From Haloglomus halophilum (GTDB lineage Archaea > Halobacteriota > Halobacteria > Halobacteriales > Haloarculaceae), in NCBI RefSeq assembly GCF_024298885.1, contig NZ_CP101166.1, positions 62,001-126,000 of the forward strand: a DNA stretch of 64,000 nucleotides, given 5' to 3'. This document shows, one piece after another, positions 29,535-38,786 of the stretch. The notes under the pieces are model-generated. The model saw only the letters and a list, made by a program, of their open reading frames with translations, was not told where the DNA came from and ran no database searches. Numbering within the stretch: position 1 is the stretch's first letter; every line of letters begins with the position of its first letter. Position numbers and translations under genes: made by a program.

Positions 29535-30242
29535 ATGTCCGACCCGTTCGGTCGCGCGGTCCGCGACCACCACGAGGGGGCGCGAGAGTCGGCGCTCGTC
29601 CAGCGCGATGGCACGGAGACGCTCGACCACCCCATCGACGACTTCTACTTCAGCACCTACGACGCCGAGGCGGACCCCTGGCTGGCCGACGCCCTCGACG
29701 GTCCGCTGCTCGACCTGGGCAGTGGCGCGGGCCGGCGCGCGCTGGCGTTCCAGAGGCAGTTCGAGACCGTCGCGACCGACGTGAGCGAGCAGCTGGTGGC
29801 CGTCGCCGCGGACCGTGGCGTGGAGGACGCTCGCGTCGCGGACATGTTCGCGCTCCGGGAACCGTTCGAGCGCGACCGGTTCGCGAGCGCGCTCGCCATC
29901 GGCACCCAGGTCGGCCTTGCGGGTTCGATGGGCGGGCTCCGAGCGTTCCTCGCCGATCTGGCGCACGTGACGACGCCGGACGCGACGGCCGTCATCGACG
30001 GATACGACCCGGCGAGCGTCGAGGAAGGGGAGATGCTCGGCTATCGCTCGCGGCCGGAGCGTGGGCTGGCTCACCGCGTCTTCCACTTCGAGTACGAGGG
30101 CGAGGTGGGCGAGACGCTCCTGTTCATCCTGTTCGGTCCCGAGCGGCTCAGCGAGGCCACAGTTGGAACGGACTGGTGGCTGGCCGACACCGACGCCGAG
30201 GAGGATGATGTCCACTACCGCGCACGGCTCGAGAAGCGCTGA
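29535..30242 (+). CDS. class I SAM-dependent methyltransferase
   Basis: The 235-residue protein carries motif I as LLDLGSGAGRRAL, an acidic second strand end (TDVSEQLV) and RVADMFALRE after it. The rest diverges from well-known families; the C-terminal part has a beta hairpin (HFEYEGEVGETLLFILFG). The substrate cannot be deduced. The ATG at 29535 gives the conserved start MSDPFGRAVRDHHEG. It sits alone, convergent with the AAA ATPase gene. Confidence 0.82.
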   Translation: MSDPFGRAVRDHHEGARESALVQRDGTETLDHPIDDFYFSTYDAEADPWLADALDGPLLDLGSGAGRRALAFQRQFETVATDVSEQLVAVAADRGVEDARVADMFALREPFERDRFASALAIGTQVGLAGSMGGLRAFLADLAHVTTPDATAVIDGYDPASVEEGEMLGYRSRPERGLAHRVFHFEYEGEVGETLLFILFGPERLSEATVGTDWWLADTDAEEDDVHYRARLEKR

Positions 30243-30397
30243 CTCCCGAGGGTTCAAGAACGATTCCGCAGCAGACGGCGCGTGCCCTGACGAGCCGCCG
30301 CCGGACCGCCGACCCGGTCGGGGAGGACGCCACTCCTCGCCCGGTTCCGCCAGTGCGATGCCACGGTTCGGCGCCCAGAGCGGTATCGCCTGTTCGC

Positions 30398-32596
30398 CTA
30401 CTCCCGAAGTGACGGCTCCACGACCTCCAGCGCCTGCTCGAAGTGCGCCCGCGTGATGCGGACCTCGTCGGCCCGCTCGGTCGCGGCCTCGGGTCCCAGG
30501 TCGGCCGCGAACTCGCGGATGGCACGCATCGAGGCCGTCCGGACCAGTGCCTCCAGGTCGGCCCCCGAGTAGCCCTCCGTGACGGCGACGAACTCGTCGA
30601 GGTCCACATCGTCGGCGAACGGCTTGCCCCGGCCGTGGACCTGGAGGATGGCCCGGCGACCGTCGGCGTCGGGGGCCGGCACCTCGACGTGCTCCTCCAG
30701 ACGACCCGGGCGCAGGAGCGCCGGGTCCAGCGCGTCCCGGCGGTTCGTCGCCGCCAGCACCACCACGTTCGGGTTGTCCTCCAGCCCGTCGAGCTCCGTC
30801 AGCAGTTGCGACACCACCCGTTCGGTCACCTCGTGCCCCCCCGAGCCCCGGGCACCGGCGACGGCGTCGATCTCGTCGAAGAAGAGAATCGAGGGCGCGG
30901 CCTGCCGCGCGCGGTCGAACACCTCCCGGACGGCCCGCTCCGACTCGCCGACGTAGCGGTCCAGCAGCTCCGGCCCGTCGACGGCGATGAAGTTGACCTC
31001 GGACTCGCCAGCGAGCGCACGGGCGAGCAACGTCTTCCCGGTTCCGGGGGGGCCATACAGCAACACCCCTGACGGCGGGTCCGTCCGGGTCGCCTCGAAC
31101 AGGGCCCCGTACTGGAGCGGCCATTCCACGGCCTCCCGGAGGGTCTGCTTGGCCTCGTCCAGCCCACCCACGTCGGCGAACGTCGTATCCGGCGCCTCGG
31201 CGACGTACTCGCGCATCGCGCTGGGCTCGACCGCGTTCATCGCGGCCTCGAAATCCGCCTTCGTCACCGTGAGCGGGTCGCGATTGGCGCGGTCGCGCAA
31301 GGCGACCATCCCGGCCTCCTTCACCAGCGACGCGAGGTCCGCGCCGACGAACCCGTGGGTCCGGGCAGCGTACGTGTCGAGGTCCACGTCCTCGGCCAGC
31401 CGGACACCGCGCGTGTGGACATCGAGTATCTCCCGACGCCCCTCGGCGCGCGGTGCTCCGATCTCGATCTCGCGGTCGAACCGCCCGCCACGCCGGAGCG
31501 CCGGGTCGATGGTGTCGACACGGTTGGTCGCACCGATGACGACGACCTCGCCGCGGTCGTCGAGGCCGTCCATCAACGTCAGCAACTGCGCGACCAGACG
31601 GTTCTCCATATCCGCGTCCTCGTCGCGCGCGCCGGCGATGGAGTCGATCTCGTCGATGAAGACGATGGCCGGGGCGCTGGCCTCCGCGCGGTCGAACGTC
31701 TCGCGCAGCCGCTCCTCGCTGTCACCCTTGTACTTCGAGACGATCTCCGGGCCCGAGATGGTCTCGAAGTGCGCGTCGACCTCGCTGGCGACTGCCTTCG
31801 CGATGAGGGTCTTCCCCGTCCCGGGGGGGCCGTGGAGGAGCACCCCCTTCGGCGGGTCGATACCGAGCTGGCGGAACAGCTCCGGCTCGGAGAGCGGCAG
31901 CTCTATCATCTCCTTCACGAGGTCGAGTTCCTCGTCGAGCCCACCGATATCCTCGTAGGTGACGTTCAGCCCGCTGCCGGCGTCCGCGTCGGTCGGGCTG
32001 CCGGTCTCGACGGTCGTCCGCCCGGCCTCGTCGGTCTCACCCTCCGCGTCGGACGGCGGGCTTCCCCCATCACCCGGCGACTCATCCGGCTCCCCAGGCA
32101 CGCTTGCCCCGGGCTGTGGGTGTGAGATGACACGCACGTCGGTCCGTCCGGTGACCCGGACTGTCCCGTCCGGGTCGGTCGACCGGATCTCGGCGCGGGT
32201 GTCGAGCCGTTCCAGTCGGACGGTCTCACCGACCCGGAGTGGCCGATCGAGGAGGTCCCGCCGGACGACCTCCAGCGTGTCCTCGTCGAGGCCCACGGGT
32301 ACGTCCAGTGTCACCTCGTCGGCGTCGGCCACGGAGACCGGTCGGACGGTCACCTCGTCGCCGATGGTGACCCCGGCGTTGGCCCGCGTGTCGGCGTCGA
32401 TGCGGATGCCGTCCTCGTCGCCGCCGGGCCACACCTTCGCGACCGTCGGGCGTTCGCCCTCCACGACGACCGTGTCGCCGCTGAGCACTCCGAGCGCCCG
32501 GCGCGCGTCTTCGGGCAGGCGTGCGACCCCGCGGCCGGCGTCACGCTTCTCGGCACCGCGGACGACGAGCGTCACGCTCCGGCCGTCATCGCTCAT
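30398..32596 (-). CDS. Cdc48/VAT-type AAA ATPase
   Basis: The 732-residue protein has the N-terminal double-psi barrel and four-stranded domain (about 5-160), an acidic Ser/Pro/Gly linker (about 160-210) that is longer than usual, then two AAA modules. D1 has Walker A GPPGTGKT (256-263) and IVFIDEID (311-318); D2 has GPPGTGKT (515-522) and ILFFDEID (570-577). Such hexamers unfold proteins, often for the proteasome. D2 has the aromatic-hydrophobic pore loop (RYVGESER) while D1 has KYKGDSEE. Haloarchaea carry several paralogues; which one this is cannot be decided here. It lies just downstream of the geranylgeranyl reductase gene. Confidence 0.93.
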   Translation of the reverse strand: MSDDGRSVTLVVRGAEKRDAGRGVARLPEDARRALGVLSGDTVVVEGERPTVAKVWPGGDEDGIRIDADTRANAGVTIGDEVTVRPVSVADADEVTLDVPVGLDEDTLEVVRRDLLDRPLRVGETVRLERLDTRAEIRSTDPDGTVRVTGRTDVRVISHPQPGASVPGEPDESPGDGGSPPSDAEGETDEAGRTTVETGSPTDADAGSGLNVTYEDIGGLDEELDLVKEMIELPLSEPELFRQLGIDPPKGVLLHGPPGTGKTLIAKAVASEVDAHFETISGPEIVSKYKGDSEERLRETFDRAEASAPAIVFIDEIDSIAGARDEDADMENRLVAQLLTLMDGLDDRGEVVVIGATNRVDTIDPALRRGGRFDREIEIGAPRAEGRREILDVHTRGVRLAEDVDLDTYAARTHGFVGADLASLVKEAGMVALRDRANRDPLTVTKADFEAAMNAVEPSAMREYVAEAPDTTFADVGGLDEAKQTLREAVEWPLQYGALFEATRTDPPSGVLLYGPPGTGKTLLARALAGESEVNFIAVDGPELLDRYVGESERAVREVFDRARQAAPSILFFDEIDAVAGARGSGGHEVTERVVSQLLTELDGLEDNPNVVVLAATNRRDALDPALLRPGRLEEHVEVPAPDADGRRAILQVHGRGKPFADDVDLDEFVAVTEGYSGADLEALVRTASMRAIREFAADLGPEAATERADEVRITRAHFEQALEVVEPSLRE

Positions 32597-32638
32597 GCGC
32601 GGGAGAACAACGGGGCGACGGATTACCGTTCCGGGCGG

Positions 32639-34045
32639 TCAGTACTTCGGTTCGGCGCCGGTCGTCTCGTAGATGTCCTCCATGATCTCGTCGCGCTGGT
32701 CCCGCCAGGAGGCGAACTCGTCGGGACCCTCCGGATACTCCTCGTAGTGCTCGGTGAGGCGGTCGGCAAGCTTCTTCGTCTGGTAGAAGTCGTACAGCGT
32801 CCCCCAGTGGCCGAACGACTTGATGGCGGTCTGGACCTTCAGCTTCAGGCCGATCTCGGCCTTCCCATCGTAGAGCTGCTCGGAGAGCTTGTCGGCGGGC
32901 AGCGACGCGAGCAGCGCCATCAGGTCATCGAGATCGTACGCGGTCGTGAAGATGTTGTAGACGTCGAGGGCGGCGTATCGGCCGCCGAAATGGTCCATCA
33001 CGCGCGTGTTGTACGACCAGAGCACGTCCTCGGACACGTCACCCTGTTCGAGCGCGTCGATGGCCGCGTCGCCGGCATAGGTGCCCGCATAGGCGGCGCC
33101 AGCGATACCGCCACCCGTCGTGGGGTTGACGTGGCCCGCGGCGTCCCCGACGGACATGAACCCGGGAGCGGTGGCCGAATCGTACGGCCGGCGGGTCGGG
33201 ACCGCGGCGCCGAGCTTGTCCTTCACCTCGGCGTTCTCGAACTCCGGCCGGGTCCGCATGTCGTCACGGAGGTCGTCGACCAGCTTCATCGGCTCCTCGT
33301 TCATCTGGAAGCCCAGCCCCGCGTTGATTTCGGTCTCGGTCCGGGGGAAGTACCAGAGGTACCCCGCCGACCGCTTCGTCGGCTTGAACACGAGCGCGTC
33401 GTGGTAGTCGACCGGCTCCTCGACCTCGATGATCTCCCGGTACGCCGAGGAGAACTGCGAGAACCGGACGTTCGTATCGAACGTCGCGTCCGAGAGGTCG
33501 GCCTCGTCCTGCAGGATCGACAGCGCGCCCGCGCCGTCGATGACGAGGTCGGCGTCGTATCGCACGGGGTCGCCCTTCCGGATGCCGGTGACGCCCGTCG
33601 CGCGGCCGTCCTCGTCCTGGAGGACGTCCTGGACGACCGTGTCGTAGTGAAACTGGACGCCTGATTCGGTGGCCCCCTCGATGAGGAGTTCGCCGTACAG
33701 CTTCCGGTCGATGACCGCCAGCTCCCCGGGGACGGGGATGTCGAGGACGGCGTCCTCCGCGGGAATCTCGAACTGGCCGTGGTCGACGACCGTGTTCGTC
33801 AGCGCGGGCTCGATCTTCGACTTGGGGATGACTTCCGGGAACTTGTCGGCTCCCTTCAGCGCGTCCCCGCAGGCGATGTGGCCGGCTTCCTCGGCCGTCT
33901 TGCGCTCGACGATGGTCACGTCGTAGCCCGCCTCCGCGATGGTCGCCGCCGCGTAACAGCCCGACGTTCCGGCGCCAACGACGACGACGTCGACCTCGTG
34001 CGTGTGCCGGGTCCCCGCCGCCGTCCCGGCCTCGTCGGTACTCAT
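32639..34045 (-). CDS. geranylgeranyl reductase family FAD-dependent protein
   Basis: The 468-residue flavoprotein saturates isoprenoid chains, most likely those of archaeal membrane lipids (digeranylgeranylglycerophospholipid reductase type). FAD sites are VVVVGAGTSG (20-29), a conserved ERKTAE acidic end of strand two, and MSVGDAAGHVNPTTGGGI in the middle. HIACGDALKG after the first domain holds a cysteine conserved in this family. A TATA-like element is present at 34077-34085 close to the start. The ferredoxin gene is directly divergent, a plausible electron donor for such reductases. Confidence 0.9.
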   Translation of the reverse strand: MSTDEAGTAAGTRHTHEVDVVVVGAGTSGCYAAATIAEAGYDVTIVERKTAEEAGHIACGDALKGADKFPEVIPKSKIEPALTNTVVDHGQFEIPAEDAVLDIPVPGELAVIDRKLYGELLIEGATESGVQFHYDTVVQDVLQDEDGRATGVTGIRKGDPVRYDADLVIDGAGALSILQDEADLSDATFDTNVRFSQFSSAYREIIEVEEPVDYHDALVFKPTKRSAGYLWYFPRTETEINAGLGFQMNEEPMKLVDDLRDDMRTRPEFENAEVKDKLGAAVPTRRPYDSATAPGFMSVGDAAGHVNPTTGGGIAGAAYAGTYAGDAAIDALEQGDVSEDVLWSYNTRVMDHFGGRYAALDVYNIFTTAYDLDDLMALLASLPADKLSEQLYDGKAEIGLKLKVQTAIKSFGHWGTLYDFYQTKKLADRLTEHYEEYPEGPDEFASWRDQRDEIMEDIYETTGAEPKY

Positions 34046-34076
34046 ACCCGCCCGTCGTCACCGGACCGGCAAAACT

Positions 34077-34085
34077 CTTTATTAC
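34077..34085 (-). promoter_or_regulatory. TATA-like box of the geranylgeranyl reductase gene
   Basis: On the minus strand this reads GTAATAAAG, centred about 35 bases from the ATG at 34045, giving a predicted leader of under ten bases. The region to 34160 is shared with the divergent ferredoxin gene. Confidence 0.5.
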
Positions 34086-34122
34086 CGGACCCCCGACCGG
34101 GCACTCGCGTCACCGGGTCCGT

Positions 34123-34141
34123 TCGACAAGAGTTTTGTCGA
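34123..34141 (+). promoter_or_regulatory. inverted repeat in the ferredoxin promoter
   Basis: TCGACAA (34123-34129) and TTGTCGA (34135-34141) are perfect 7-bp arms around GAGTT, about 21-39 bases before the ferredoxin ATG. They therefore cover the place expected for the TATA box. A regulator bound there would repress the ferredoxin gene. Confidence 0.45.
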
Positions 34142-34161
34142 CCGTTTCCGAACCCCCGGGT

Positions 34162-34497
34162 ATGACCGAGTACACCGTCGAGTTCGTCGGGACGGGCGAG
34201 ACCATCACCTGTTCCGACAAGGAGACCATCCTGAAGCGGTGCATCGAGGAGGGCGTCGCGCAGGAGTACTCCTGCCGCGTCGGGATGTGCCTGGCCTGTT
34301 CCGCCGAGATCCTCGAGGGCGAGGTCGAGCAGACCGTCGCCGTCCGCCGCGGCCTCACCGAGGAGGAGGCCGAGAGCTACGCGCTGACCTGTATGGCCCG
34401 GCCGCTGTCGGATCTGAAGCTGGAGCGCGGCAAGTACCCGCCCAGTATCGAGAACGACATGCAGGCGGGGAGTGGTGAGGCCGCGGCCGACGACTAG
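34162..34497 (+). CDS. plant-type [2Fe-2S] ferredoxin
   Basis: The 111-residue electron carrier has the four cluster cysteines in the pattern C38-x4-C43-x2-C46-...-C77 (CRVGMCLAC and TCMAR). It is shorter than the main haloarchaeal ferredoxin, lacking the extra acidic N-terminal domain of about 30 residues, so it is a second, specialised type. It is divergent from geranylgeranyl reductase. The ATG at 34162 starts at the first beta strand; a start nine codons upstream would lie over the promoter repeat. Confidence 0.93.
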   Translation: MTEYTVEFVGTGETITCSDKETILKRCIEEGVAQEYSCRVGMCLACSAEILEGEVEQTVAVRRGLTEEEAESYALTCMARPLSDLKLERGKYPPSIENDMQAGSGEAAADD

Positions 34498-34532
34498 GGA
34501 CGGGACGCGTCGAGGAGGAGGAGCGCCGGGAC

Positions 34533-35189
34533 TCACCCGGTGACGAGCGTCGACAGCACCCGTGATTCCGCTTTCCGGAGGTGCTCGTCGACGGTGGAGG
34601 GCGCACAGCCGAGGTTGTCCGCGATATCCTCGTGGGTCGCGCGACGGGGGATCTCGTAGTAGCCCAGGTCCACGGCCGTCCGGAACACCTCGAGCTGGCG
34701 GTCTGTGAGCATCGAGAGCATGTCACCCCGTTCGGGGGTGTACTGGCCAACCTGCTCGACGGTGACCTGTACCTCGTCGGGAATCTGATCGAGCGCCTGG
34801 CGGAGCATCTCGTGGGTGCCGACCAGCGTCGTCCGGAGGCCGCCACGGTCGGTGAACTCCAGCGGCGTGTCGATCATCAGCGCGTAGCGCTGGGCCAGCG
34901 TCATCAGCGAGCCCGCGGGCTCTCCCGGCGGGACGTGGACGTAACAGTGGAAGCGCTCGCCACGGACGTTCATCATGTCGTACGCGAGGACATCGTCGGA
35001 CTCCTCCAGGGCCGGTGCGAGGTCGTCGGGGTCGCCCCGCAGCCGGTAGAGCATCACGCCGGTCCCGTCACCCAGCGCGTTCACGTGCATGAGGGCCTCC
35101 CGAGTGACACCAGGGGTGTCGACGATGATCGCGTCCACGGGGTGGATGGTCCCGTCGTCCGGGGTCAGGGTGAAGTCGAAGTATCTCAT
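34533..35189 (-). CDS. bat-type helix-turn-helix regulator (HTH_10)
   Basis: The 218-residue protein begins with a beta-rich sensor-like domain (MRYFDFTLTPDDG) and ends in the HTH_10 domain of the bacterio-opsin activator family, with LTDRQLEVFRTAVDLGYYE and the recognition part THEDIADNLGCAPSTVDEHL. Such regulators are numerous in haloarchaea; ligands are mostly unknown. ATG 35189 is chosen since it begins the conserved N-terminal domain. It is convergent with the ferredoxin gene (35 bases apart). Confidence 0.9.
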   Translation of the reverse strand: MRYFDFTLTPDDGTIHPVDAIIVDTPGVTREALMHVNALGDGTGVMLYRLRGDPDDLAPALEESDDVLAYDMMNVRGERFHCYVHVPPGEPAGSLMTLAQRYALMIDTPLEFTDRGGLRTTLVGTHEMLRQALDQIPDEVQVTVEQVGQYTPERGDMLSMLTDRQLEVFRTAVDLGYYEIPRRATHEDIADNLGCAPSTVDEHLRKAESRVLSTLVTG

Positions 35190-35724
35190 GGGCCCTCCGC
35201 TGTCGCGGGTTGCCACTGCGTTCGACGCCGACCGGTTAGTCGTTTTGGCCCTGCGAGCACGGGCGACCCACCCGACGCAGGCTCACGCCAGCCCGGCCAC
35301 CGGTCCGTGCGTCCCGTTGCCGTTCCCCGAGGCATAACAATTACCGGAGATAAGCGGGCGGACAAGTATAAGTGTACCGTCAAGGGATAGCACAGTGGAT
35401 GGCCACATCGCCGCTCTACGCGTGTTTCAGCGCCTGAGTGCCCTGTTGTGGCGACAGCCACCGGAAGCGTGCTTCGATGTCGAACAGTGACTCCGGATCG
35501 TTGCTCCGGGTGGTCGCGGCCGAGGGCCACGTCGTGGGTCTGCAGGTCACCGCGGAACCGGCCTCCAGCAGTCCCAGGGATGAGAACACCCTACAGGTCC
35601 GCCCCGGACGACCCTGAATCCACGGGCGTCGGCAGAGAGCACGGGCGTCGCCAGCGCGTCGGCCACCTCGTCGTCGAGTGCGGTACGTGGGTACTCGGCG
35701 ACCTCGAACCGGTCCGGCAGCCAC
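35190..35724. other. 535-base gap with a possible gene remnant
   Basis: The part next to the regulator (35320-35400) is AT-richer and holds its likely promoter. On the minus strand just after the YjbQ stop, one frame reads WLPDRFEVAEYPRTALDDEV and continues ADALATPVLSADARGF in normal haloarchaeal codon style. It has no start codon and ends at 35547; another frame further on reads DPESLFDIEARFRWLSPQQG. These look like pieces of a decayed gene, but I cannot name its family and the reading is not certain. Confidence 0.3.
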
Positions 35725-36108
35725 TCAGCCGAGGACCTCGACCGTCCGGGTCCGGGGGCCGTCGCACTCGACCAGCAGGACGGCCTGCCACGTCCCGAGG
35801 TCGAGGTCGCCGTCGCGGGCGGGAACCGTCTCGGAGGCCCCACAGAGGAGCGCCCGGAGGTGCGAGTCGGCGTTGTCGTCGATGTCGTCGTGGCGCCACC
35901 CCTCGTCCGGGACGACATCGGCGAGGAACGTCTCCATGTCGGCCAGCAGTCGCCGCTCGGCCTCGTTCACCACGACGCCGGCGGTGGTGTGTCGGGAACG
36001 GACCGTCACGGGGCCATCGGCATCGGCGGGGAGGGCGTCCACGACGCGGTCGGTGATGTCGATGGCCTGCAGGCGCTCGTCGGTGCCGACCTCGAATCGC
36101 TCGTGCAT
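35725..36108 (-). CDS. YjbQ family (UPF0047) protein
   Basis: The 127-residue protein shows the family's conserved words: RSRHTTAGVVVNE with the histidine-threonine pair, DDNADSHLRALLCG and LGTWQAVLLVECDGPR. Members are trimeric and have thiamin phosphate synthase-like activity in vitro in some bacteria; the physiological role is unsettled. The ATG at 36108 gives the usual N-terminus. It is 37 bases downstream of the winged-helix membrane protein gene, on the same strand. Confidence 0.92.
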   Translation of the reverse strand: MHERFEVGTDERLQAIDITDRVVDALPADADGPVTVRSRHTTAGVVVNEAERRLLADMETFLADVVPDEGWRHDDIDDNADSHLRALLCGASETVPARDGDLDLGTWQAVLLVECDGPRTRTVEVLG

Positions 36109-36145
36109 GTGGCCCGCATGGCGGGCGGCCCGCAAAACGCCTGCT

Positions 36146-36709
36146 CTACTCCTTCCGGAAGCGCTGGAACAGGATGCGGTCCTGCTGTGCGTAGACGTGG
36201 TACGTCGAGGACAGCATCAGGATGACGAAGAAGACGGTTGCGGTGACGGTCACGCCGAGCGCCTCGACGCCGGGGACGCCGAGCAGGACCGCGATGGTGG
36301 TGAGCGTGCCGAGCAGCCCCAGGCCGAAGTAGAACTCGCCCCACGAGAGCCCGTACCGGGGAACGATCTCCATGTACACCTCGACCTCGCGGACGCGGTC
36401 CTCGAGGCGGACCCGCTTCTCGTCGGAGTCGTAGGAGACGATGCCGAACTCCTCGAGCTTCGGCAGATGGGTCTGGTGGAGCGAGACGTAGACGGACTGG
36501 CGCTTGTCGCTCGGCGGCGGGTCCTCGCCGGTCTCCAGCGAGGCGATGGCCTCCGAGAGCTCGCGGACACCCATCGTCCCGTCCGGCTGCTCCTGCAGGT
36601 TCTTGATGGTGAGCCGGCGCCGGTCGTTCCGGAGGATGTCGTGGATGTCGCTCGGTTCCATCTCCGTCGGCGTGTCCGCCTCCGGAGTGACTGCGCTACC
36701 CTCTGACAC
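36146..36709 (-). CDS. winged-helix protein with two membrane helices
   Basis: The 187-residue protein has a DNA-binding winged helix (about 20-110): DIHDILRNDRRRLTIKNLQ, VRELSEAIAS, and SLHQTHLPKLEEFGIVSYD. Two hydrophobic helices follow (about 122-143 and 148-167) and then a basic tail. Membrane-tied winged-helix proteins of this layout are a haloarchaeal speciality (DUF7344-like, from memory). It may sense membrane or redox state. It lies downstream of spoVR on the same strand, 88 bases away. Confidence 0.82.
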   Translation of the reverse strand: MSEGSAVTPEADTPTEMEPSDIHDILRNDRRRLTIKNLQEQPDGTMGVRELSEAIASLETGEDPPPSDKRQSVYVSLHQTHLPKLEEFGIVSYDSDEKRVRLEDRVREVEVYMEIVPRYGLSWGEFYFGLGLLGTLTTIAVLLGVPGVEALGVTVTATVFFVILMLSSTYHVYAQQDRILFQRFRKE

Positions 36710-36797
36710 TACACACCGGTTGCGCCCGGGGGGTCAAGAACCTATCCACAGGGCCGCCCAGCCCGCCGTCGTCCGGCCCGAGTCCGGGGCCGGCGCA

Positions 36798-38786
36798 TCA
36801 CGCCAGCCACTCGTCGGGTTTGGTGTCGTAGTCGACATCCGTCGCGGCGATACCCTCGACGGCCTCCCACGGGAGGTCCTCGACGGTGAACTCCTCGCCG
36901 TCGTACCGGAGGAGCTTGCCGACCTCCTCGGGTTCGGGCTCGCGGTCGCGTCGGCGCGCCACCTCGATGTCGTGCTCGTCGACCTCCTTCACGATGGTCT
37001 TGAGGTTGACCGGACGGCCCCAGAGCTGGAAGACGCGTTCGAGCGTCTGCCGGGCCTGCTGGATGTCCAGCATCACGCCGTTGTACTGGTGAGCGAGCAG
37101 CAGCTCGTTCCGGTTCTCGTAGTTGCCGTCCTCGACCGCGATGGTCGGCTTCCCGAAGTTGGTGAACCGGAGCATCAGCTTCTTCTTCACGTCCCGGTAG
37201 TCGGTCGAGGTGACCCGGTAGTCGCGGGTCGTGTGCGTGTACTCGTAGGTGAAGTAGTCGTTGTCGTCGACGAACTCCTGCGTGAGGAACTCGTCGAGGA
37301 AGGTCACGTCGTTGTGGGACTCGCGGATCTCGCGCATCCGGTCCCAACCGGCGGCGCGGTCGACATCCGCGACCGCGTCCTCGACGGAGTCGTACCGGTC
37401 CGTGTCGAACAGGTAGCGGGCGATGCGCTCCAGCTCCGACTGGCTGATGCGCTTGAGGAAGCCGCGAAACGCCGGTTTCACGAGCGAATAGTGGCGTTCC
37501 GCGAGGCCCGCGTAGGTCAGCACCTTCCAGGGGTACTTCTGTACGTCGACCTCGCCATCGTGGGCCGCCGCCAGCGCCTCGGCGTCGACGCGCTCGTCGT
37601 CTGGGTCGAGGTCGTCCAGGTGCCCGACAACGTCGACCAGCCACGGCTCGGGTTCGAGCAGGTCCCGCACCTCGTCGAGGTCGATCACGTCCTCGAAGTT
37701 GCGCCAGGTGACGCCCTCCACCCGGAGCAGCTTCTCGACGACCTCGCGGCGATTGGTGGTGTTCTCGACGTAGTTCCAGAGCTGCAGGCCGAGCTTGTAC
37801 GGGTTCAGCCCGGGCGAGCCCAGGACGGCGGCCATGTGGTCGGCGTACGAGAGGAACTCGTCGTCGCCGGCGAACGCCTCGTCGGTCATCATCTTCGACT
37901 CCCAGTAGGCGGCCCACCCCTCGTTCATCACCTTCGTCATCTTCTGGGGAGCGAAGTAGTACGCCTCCTTGCGAAGGATCTCCAGCACGTCGCGCTGCCA
38001 CTCGGTCATCTCCACGGCCTTCTCGGCCTCCGCGTCGTACGCCTTCCCGTGGTTCCAGAGGAACGCGAGGATGTCCTTCTCGGGCTCGGCCGGGAACCGG
38101 ACCTCCTCGTCGTCCTCCTGGGACTCGAGCCACTCCTCGTCGAACACCTGGTCCCGGACCTCGTCGGAGAGCTCCAGCTCGTCGAGCTTCTCGGCCACGA
38201 CCTCCGCCTCGACATCCTCGCCATCACTGCCGCGCGTCTCGGCCGGGACGAACGCCCGGTGCTGGTCGACGTTGTCCTCCAGACAGAGGACGTGGTCGAT
38301 CCACGCCTCGACCGCCTCGCGGTCGATCTCGGGGTCCTCCATGTACTCCCGGATGGTCTCGGCGTGGCGCTCGAGCATGGCGGCCGCGTCCGGGTCGTTC
38401 GCGAACAGCCCGAACCACTCGTTGTTCCGGAAGAAATCGGAGTGCGCCTCGACGTGCGTGATGACGGCCTTCTGGTCCGCGAGGCTGTTGGACTCCTGGA
38501 GGAACGCGTGGGCGGGGTTGTCGTTGTTGACGATCTCGAACGCCTTGCCGCCCATGAACTGGCCCTGCTTCTGCTGGCGGTCGTACTGCATCCCCCAGCG
38601 CCAGTGCGGGTACCGCGTCTGGAACCCGCCGTAGGCGATGAGCTCGTTCATGTCGTCGTAGTCGACGATCCAGTAGTTGACCGGGAACGGCTCCAGGCCC
38701 AGCTTCTCCGCGAGGTTGGCGGCCTCGCGCACCGGTTCCTCCAGTCCCTCGGCGATACGCTGCTGTTCGATGCGGTCGGGGTTCAT
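36798..38786 (-). CDS. SpoVR family protein
   Basis: The 662-residue protein matches bacterial SpoVR/Ycg[13 protein letters not shown] and [14 protein letters not shown] in the first 130 residues and [14 protein letters not shown] in the middle are family signatures. In E. coli and Bacillus, genes of this family go with the PrkA kinase and a DUF444 protein in stationary phase, nitrogen starvation and sporulation; the biochemical role is open. The ATG overlaps the stop of the DUF444 gene by ATGA, so translation is coupled. Confidence 0.95.
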   Translation of the reverse strand: MNPDRIEQQRIAEGLEEPVREAANLAEKLGLEPFPVNYWIVDYDDMNELIAYGGFQTRYPHWRWGMQYDRQQKQGQFMGGKAFEIVNNDNPAHAFLQESNSLADQKAVITHVEAHSDFFRNNEWFGLFANDPDAAAMLERHAETIREYMEDPEIDREAVEAWIDHVLCLEDNVDQHRAFVPAETRGSDGEDVEAEVVAEKLDELELSDEVRDQVFDEEWLESQEDDEEVRFPAEPEKDILAFLWNHGKAYDAEAEKAVEMTEWQRDVLEILRKEAYYFAPQKMTKVMNEGWAAYWESKMMTDEAFAGDDEFLSYADHMAAVLGSPGLNPYKLGLQLWNYVENTTNRREVVEKLLRVEGVTWRNFEDVIDLDEVRDLLEPEPWLVDVVGHLDDLDPDDERVDAEALAAAHDGEVDVQKYPWKVLTYAGLAERHYSLVKPAFRGFLKRISQSELERIARYLFDTDRYDSVEDAVADVDRAAGWDRMREIRESHNDVTFLDEFLTQEFVDDNDYFTYEYTHTTRDYRVTSTDYRDVKKKLMLRFTNFGKPTIAVEDGNYENRNELLLAHQYNGVMLDIQQARQTLERVFQLWGRPVNLKTIVKEVDEHDIEVARRRDREPEPEEVGKLLRYDGEEFTVEDLPWEAVEGIAATDVDYDTKPDEWLA

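Noticed and set aside
35380..35420. tRNA-like words (GATAGCACAGTGGATGGCC)
   Set aside because: No acceptor stem, anticodon arm or T-loop can be drawn around it.
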